This document shows positions 6,584-9,833 of a DNA stretch of 9,833 nt, piece after piece (the stretch's first letter is position 1; each line of letters starts with the position of its first letter). The DNA lies in assembly GCA_028713595.1 (NCBI GenBank), contig JAQTNZ010000053.1:1-9833 (forward strand), written 5' to 3'. Below the pieces are notes generated by a model that saw nothing but the letters and a program-made list of their open reading frames with translations, was not told the origin of the DNA and searched no databases. The translations under genes were made by a program, and so were the position numbers. The DNA is from Methylovulum sp. GTDB lineage: Bacteria > Pseudomonadota > Gammaproteobacteria > Methylococcales > Methylomonadaceae.

Positions 6584-7779
6584 ACCAATGGTTATTGGTG
6601 GTCAATGTCGGTAGTACCTCGGTAAAAACCCAAGCTTTTGATGTCGGTTTACAATCGCAAGCGGTGTTGGTGGCCGATTATGGTGATGCTGGCCATGTGT
6701 CGCTTGACGGCTTGGATGGGTGTGGGCGAGTGGTTAACGAACAATTGGGCGTTATGGATGATGTTGCCGCCGTGTTGGCGGCGGTGCTGGCACGTTGGCA
6801 AGCGTGGCTGGCGGCGGCTGGAGTGGTGCTGGCCGCGATCGGGCATCGTATTGTCCACGGGGCGGACTGGTTTGACACCATAACGCCCATCAACCCAGCC
6901 GTATTGGCACGATTGGCGGAGCTGGACGCTTATGCGCCGCTACATAACCCGTTTAACCGCTTGGGCGTGGAGCAAACGCTGGTGCGGTTTCCTAACGTCG
7001 CCCAATTTGCCTTGTTCGACACAGCCTTCCATCGCCACTTGCCCCTGTTTGCCAAGCGTTACGCCATTCCTGAGTCGCTATCGGCGACCCCCGCTTTTTT
7101 CCGTTATGGTTTTCATGGCCTATCTTGCCAACACAGTTTAAGCACCGCCGCGCAATGGCTAGGGGTTATGCCCTCTGCATTGAACTTGATTATCTTGCAT
7201 TTGGGTGGCGGTGCAAGCGCTACGGCAATACGTGCAGGTCTAAGCGTCGATACATCGATGGGCTTTTCCCCGACCGAAGGGCTAATGATGGCGGGGCGTT
7301 GTGGCGACATCGACCCGATGATTTTGCTCACCTTGCAACAACAGGGAATGACCTTGGCTGAACTTAATAGAGTCCTTAACCATCAGAGCGGTTTGCAAGG
7401 GGTGTGTGGCGACACCGACATGCGCCGGATTTTACAACATGCGCAAGCAGGGGATGCTAAGGCGCAGTTGGCGATTGATATGTTTTGTTACCGGATAAAA
7501 AAATATATCGGCGCGTATTGTGCGGTATTGGGTGAGGTGTCGGCCTTGGTGTTTACCGGTGGCATCGGCGAACACGCCGCCGCCATCCGCAGGCAAATAG
7601 TCGCTGGGCTGGAGCCGTTAGGCTTCGTGCTAAATGATACGGCCAACCAAAGCCTTAACCTTAAAACCGGCGGTGATGGTAGCGATGTCGGCAGCCGGGC
7701 GCGGGTGTTGGTGATCCCCGCTGCGGAAGAGCGGGTGTGCGCGGGTTTGATGTTAGGCTTGCTGGGTCATGATAGGTAA
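6580..7779 (+). CDS. ackA: Acetate kinase
   Basis: Reversibly converts acetyl phosphate and ADP to acetate and ATP in the cytoplasm; 399 aa, normal for the family. Key motifs are in order: VNVGSTSVK with N9, GHRIVHG with R90, LHNPFN (121-126), FDTAFH with catalytic D147, RYGFHG with H178, HLGGGAS (207-213), DTSMGFSPTEGLMMAGRCGDIDP with R240, FTGGIGEH (325-332), and E383-E384 near the C-terminus. These correspond to the substrate, phosphoryl-transfer and ATP-binding residues known from Methanosarcina AckA. The HLGNGAS motif has Gly instead of Asn at 210, a conservative departure. The next gene, 110 bp on, encodes phosphoketolase, whose product acetyl phosphate is the AckA substrate, so they are very likely one operon. 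There is no phosphotransacetylase gene nearby. The start is the first ATG in frame, with a weak ribosome site. Confidence 0.96.
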   Translation: MNQWLLVVNVGSTSVKTQAFDVGLQSQAVLVADYGDAGHVSLDGLDGCGRVVNEQLGVMDDVAAVLAAVLARWQAWLAAAGVVLAAIGHRIVHGADWFDTITPINPAVLARLAELDAYAPLHNPFNRLGVEQTLVRFPNVAQFALFDTAFHRHLPLFAKRYAIPESLSATPAFFRYGFHGLSCQHSLSTAAQWLGVMPSALNLIILHLGGGASATAIRAGLSVDTSMGFSPTEGLMMAGRCGDIDPMILLTLQQQGMTLAELNRVLNHQSGLQGVCGDTDMRRILQHAQAGDAKAQLAIDMFCYRIKKYIGAYCAVLGEVSALVFTGGIGEHAAAIRRQIVAGLEPLGFVLNDTANQSLNLKTGGDGSDVGSRARVLVIPAAEERVCAGLMLGLLGHDR

Positions 7780-7882
7780 CTGTATTTTGAGCAACTATGC
7801 AAAAATATACCGCGAATTAAAAGAACAGAACGGACAAAATAGCTGTTAAATTTTCTGGATATAGTGTCCAGCGATCAACATG

Positions 7883-7895
7883 AGGAAGCATGATG
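7883..7895 (+). promoter_or_regulatory. Ribosome binding site and start choice for xfp
   Basis: AGGA at 7883-7886 precedes two consecutive in-frame ATG codons (7890 and 7893). Spacing is 3 nt to the first and 6 nt to the second, so the second ATG may be the true start. Confidence 0.5.
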
Positions 7896-9464
7896 GAATC
7901 TAAAAATCACGATCAGCGTTTGTCGGCAGAGATGCTGGAACGTATGAATGCGTATTGGCGGGCAGCCAATTATTTGGCGGTCGGGCAGATTTACCTGCTT
8001 GACAACCCGCTGTTGAAAGAGCCGTTAAAGCTGGAACATATTAAGCCGCGCTTGCTGGGGCATTGGGGAACAACGCCTGGGTTGAATTTTATTTATGTAC
8101 ACCTTAATCGCCTGATTAACGCCCATGATCTTAATATGATACTGGTTTGCGGGCCTGGACACGGGGGGCCTGCGATATTGGCAAACAGTTGGTTAGAAGG
8201 CACTTACAGCGATTATTATCCGAGCATTTCCCAAGATAAATGCGGCATGAAAGCCTTGTTCAAACAATTCTCCTTTCCGGGCGGCGTACCCAGCCATGTC
8301 GCACCGGAAACCCCAGGTTCCATCCATGAGGGCGGCGAATTGGGCTACGCCTTGACCCATGCTTATGGTGCGGTGTTTGACAACCCGGATCTGATCGCCT
8401 GTTGCGTCGTCGGTGACGGCGAAGCGGAGACGGGGCCGATGGCGACGGCGTGGCATTCTAACAAGTTTTTAAACCCCAAGCGCGATGGGGTGGTATTGCC
8501 TATTTTGCACTTGAACGGTTACAAAATCGCCAACCCCACCATTCTGGCGCGTATTGACGAAGATGAGCTTATCCAATTGTTCGCCGGTTACGGCTACCGC
8601 GCTTATTTGGTCGAAGGCCACGACCCTGAGATTGTCCACACCCGCATGGCGAGTGTCCTCGACCAATGCTTGGACGAAATCACCGCTATCCAGCAACAGG
8701 CGCGGACGGGCGATCTGCCGATTACCCGCCCGATTTGGCCGATGGTGATTTTACGCACCCCCAAAGGCTGGACAGGGCCTAGCAGTGTCGATGGCAAAAA
8801 AACCGAAGGTTTTTGGCGCTCGCACCAAGTGCCACTCGCCAATCTGGCGGAAAATCCTGAGCATATCGAACTGCTGGAGCGCTGGCTGAAAAGTTACCGC
8901 CCTGATGAGCTGTTCGATGCCCAAGGCCGCCTGATGCCGGAATTGCTGGAGTTGCCCCCCAAAGGGACTAGGCGCATTTGCGATAATCCCCATGCCAATG
9001 GCGGCTTGCTGTTGCGTGATTTACGGCTGCCCGATTACCGTTGCTATGCCGTTGATGTGCCCGTCCCTGGTGGGGTTACTGCTGAAGCTACACGGGTAAT
9101 GGGGCGATTGTTGCGTGATGTTATGCGCAACAATTTGGATCAAGGCAATTTCCGTATTTTTGGCCCCGATGAAACCGCCTCCAACCGTTGGGATGATCTC
9201 TTTGATGTCACCGCACGGGTATGGATGGAAAAAATCCTGCCTGAAGACACCAACCTCTCACAAGAGGGACGGGTAATGGAAGTCCTCAGTGAACATACTT
9301 GCCAAGGCTGGTTGGAAGGCTATCTGCTGACGGGCCGGCACGGTTTTTTTTCCTGTTACGAGGCTTTTATCCATATTGTCGATTCTATGTTCAACCAACA
9401 TGCGAAATGGCTGAAAACCTGTAACCGTATTGCTTGGCGCCGTCCCATCGCCTCATTGAATTAG
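7890..9464 (+). CDS. xfp: Xfp-type phosphoketolase, 5' part ending at an in-frame TAG
   Basis: Thiamine-diphosphate enzyme that splits xylulose 5-phosphate or fructose 6-phosphate with phosphate to acetyl phosphate plus glyceraldehyde 3-phosphate or erythrose 4-phosphate. Visible motifs: [10 protein letters not shown] with H58, GPGHGG with H91, [12 protein letters not shown] with H146, the cofactor motif GDGEAETG from G175, FWRSHQVPL with H312, [19 protein letters not shown] with E468, and [12 protein letters not shown]. These include the active-site His and Glu residues of the family. After PIASLN at residue 524 a TAG (9462-9464) stops the frame, where relatives have Tyr. Full-length enzymes are about 790-800 aa, so the product from this ORF alone would lose part of the middle domain and the whole C-terminal domain and is unlikely to be active. 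It follows ackA in the same direction. Confidence 0.9.
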   Translation: MMESKNHDQRLSAEMLERMNAYWRAANYLAVGQIYLLDNPLLKEPLKLEHIKPRLLGHWGTTPGLNFIYVHLNRLINAHDLNMILVCGPGHGGPAILANSWLEGTYSDYYPSISQDKCGMKALFKQFSFPGGVPSHVAPETPGSIHEGGELGYALTHAYGAVFDNPDLIACCVVGDGEAETGPMATAWHSNKFLNPKRDGVVLPILHLNGYKIANPTILARIDEDELIQLFAGYGYRAYLVEGHDPEIVHTRMASVLDQCLDEITAIQQQARTGDLPITRPIWPMVILRTPKGWTGPSSVDGKKTEGFWRSHQVPLANLAENPEHIELLERWLKSYRPDELFDAQGRLMPELLELPPKGTRRICDNPHANGGLLLRDLRLPDYRCYAVDVPVPGGVTAEATRVMGRLLRDVMRNNLDQGNFRIFGPDETASNRWDDLFDVTARVWMEKILPEDTNLSQEGRVMEVLSEHTCQGWLEGYLLTGRHGFFSCYEAFIHIVDSMFNQHAKWLKTCNRIAWRRPIASLN

Positions 9465-9833
9465 TTGCTCACCTCGCATGTCTGGCGGCAAGATCATAAT
9501 GGCTTTTCCCATCAAGACCCTGGCTTTATTGACCATGTTATCAATAAAAAGGCCGAAGTCATCCGCGTTTATCTGCCCCCCGATGCCAATACCCTGCTGG
9601 TAGTCACCGATCATGTCTTGCGTAGCCGTAATTATGTCAATGTCATTGTCGCGGGTAAGCAACCTTCCCCCCAATGGCTGAACATGGACGCGGCGATCAA
9701 ACATTGCGAAGCGGGTATCGGTGTGTGGGAATGGGCGAGCAACGATTATGGTTGCGAGCCGGATGTGGTCATGGCCTGTGCGGGGGATGTGCCAACCTTG
9801 GAAATATTGGCGGCGGTGGATTTGCTGCGCCAG
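9465..9833 (+). pseudogene. xfp: Phosphoketolase, continuation after the internal TAG (runs off the window)
   Basis: In exactly the same frame as the upstream part, 123 codons follow the TAG without another stop or frameshift. They read [20 protein letters not shown], then [36 protein letters not shown], and end in [19 protein letters not shown], all typical of the second half of Xfp-type phosphoketolases. The remaining C-terminus, about 150 residues, lies outside the window. The conservation shows that the nonsense codon is recent, tolerated, read through, or a sequence error. An independent start for this fragment is not evident. Confidence 0.85.

Noticed and set aside
7855..7871. CTGGA-N7-TCCAG stem before the xfp ribosome site
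   Set aside because: A 5-bp stem without a U-tract; not enough to claim attenuation or an operator.
9421..9464. Frameshift as the cause of early xfp termination
   Set aside because: The homologous sequence continues in the same frame after the TAG, so the lesion is a substitution, not an indel.

Overview
The gene content suggests a gammaproteobacterial methanotroph (Methylococcales-like). The window carries an acetate kinase and a Xfp-type phosphoketolase in tandem, a bacteriohemerythrin, an HD-GYP phosphodiesterase, and an hsp20-lon pair. The genus is an inference; there is no rRNA gene or C1-pathway marker here. Base composition looks close to 50% GC, and normal stop usage (TAA, TGA and TAG all end intact genes) indicates the standard genetic code.

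Layout. Positions 1-235 hold the C-terminal part of a small heat-shock protein (Hsp20) gene whose conserved frame is interrupted by two in-frame TGA codons. A short leader follows with a probable sigma70 promoter, a 7-bp dyad and an 8-codon mini-ORF that overlaps the start of an intact Lon protease gene (308-2662). A secreted YbhB/YbcL-family protein follows on the same strand (2736-3311). A perfect 13-bp inverted repeat sits in the convergent gap before a minus-strand gene for a His-rich exported protein of unknown function (3434-3964). Two more minus-strand genes, transcribed in the order bacteriohemerythrin (6178 to 5594) then HD-GYP (5456 to 4209), may form a unit. A 401-bp divergent region separates them from the plus-strand pair ackA (6580-7779) and xfp (from 7890).

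Function. Lon and Hsp20 are protein quality-control partners; here Lon looks complete (784 aa, all catalytic residues) while the Hsp20 looks dead. Phosphoketolase makes acetyl phosphate from xylulose 5-phosphate or fructose 6-phosphate, and AckA turns that into acetate and ATP, so ackA-xfp is a compact substrate-level phosphorylation module. The xfp frame carries an in-frame TAG at codon 525, after which the family sequence continues uninterrupted to the window edge. Either the enzyme is truncated, the codon is read through, or it is a sequence error. The bacteriohemerythrin (O2 carrier or sensor) and HD-GYP enzyme (c-di-GMP hydrolysis) may link oxygen status to signalling.

No tRNA, rRNA, CRISPR array, insertion sequence or clear novel multigene system is visible. 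The most noteworthy points are the nonsense codons in hsp20 and xfp, the degenerate duplication of the lon start, and the uncharacterised His-rich exported protein.
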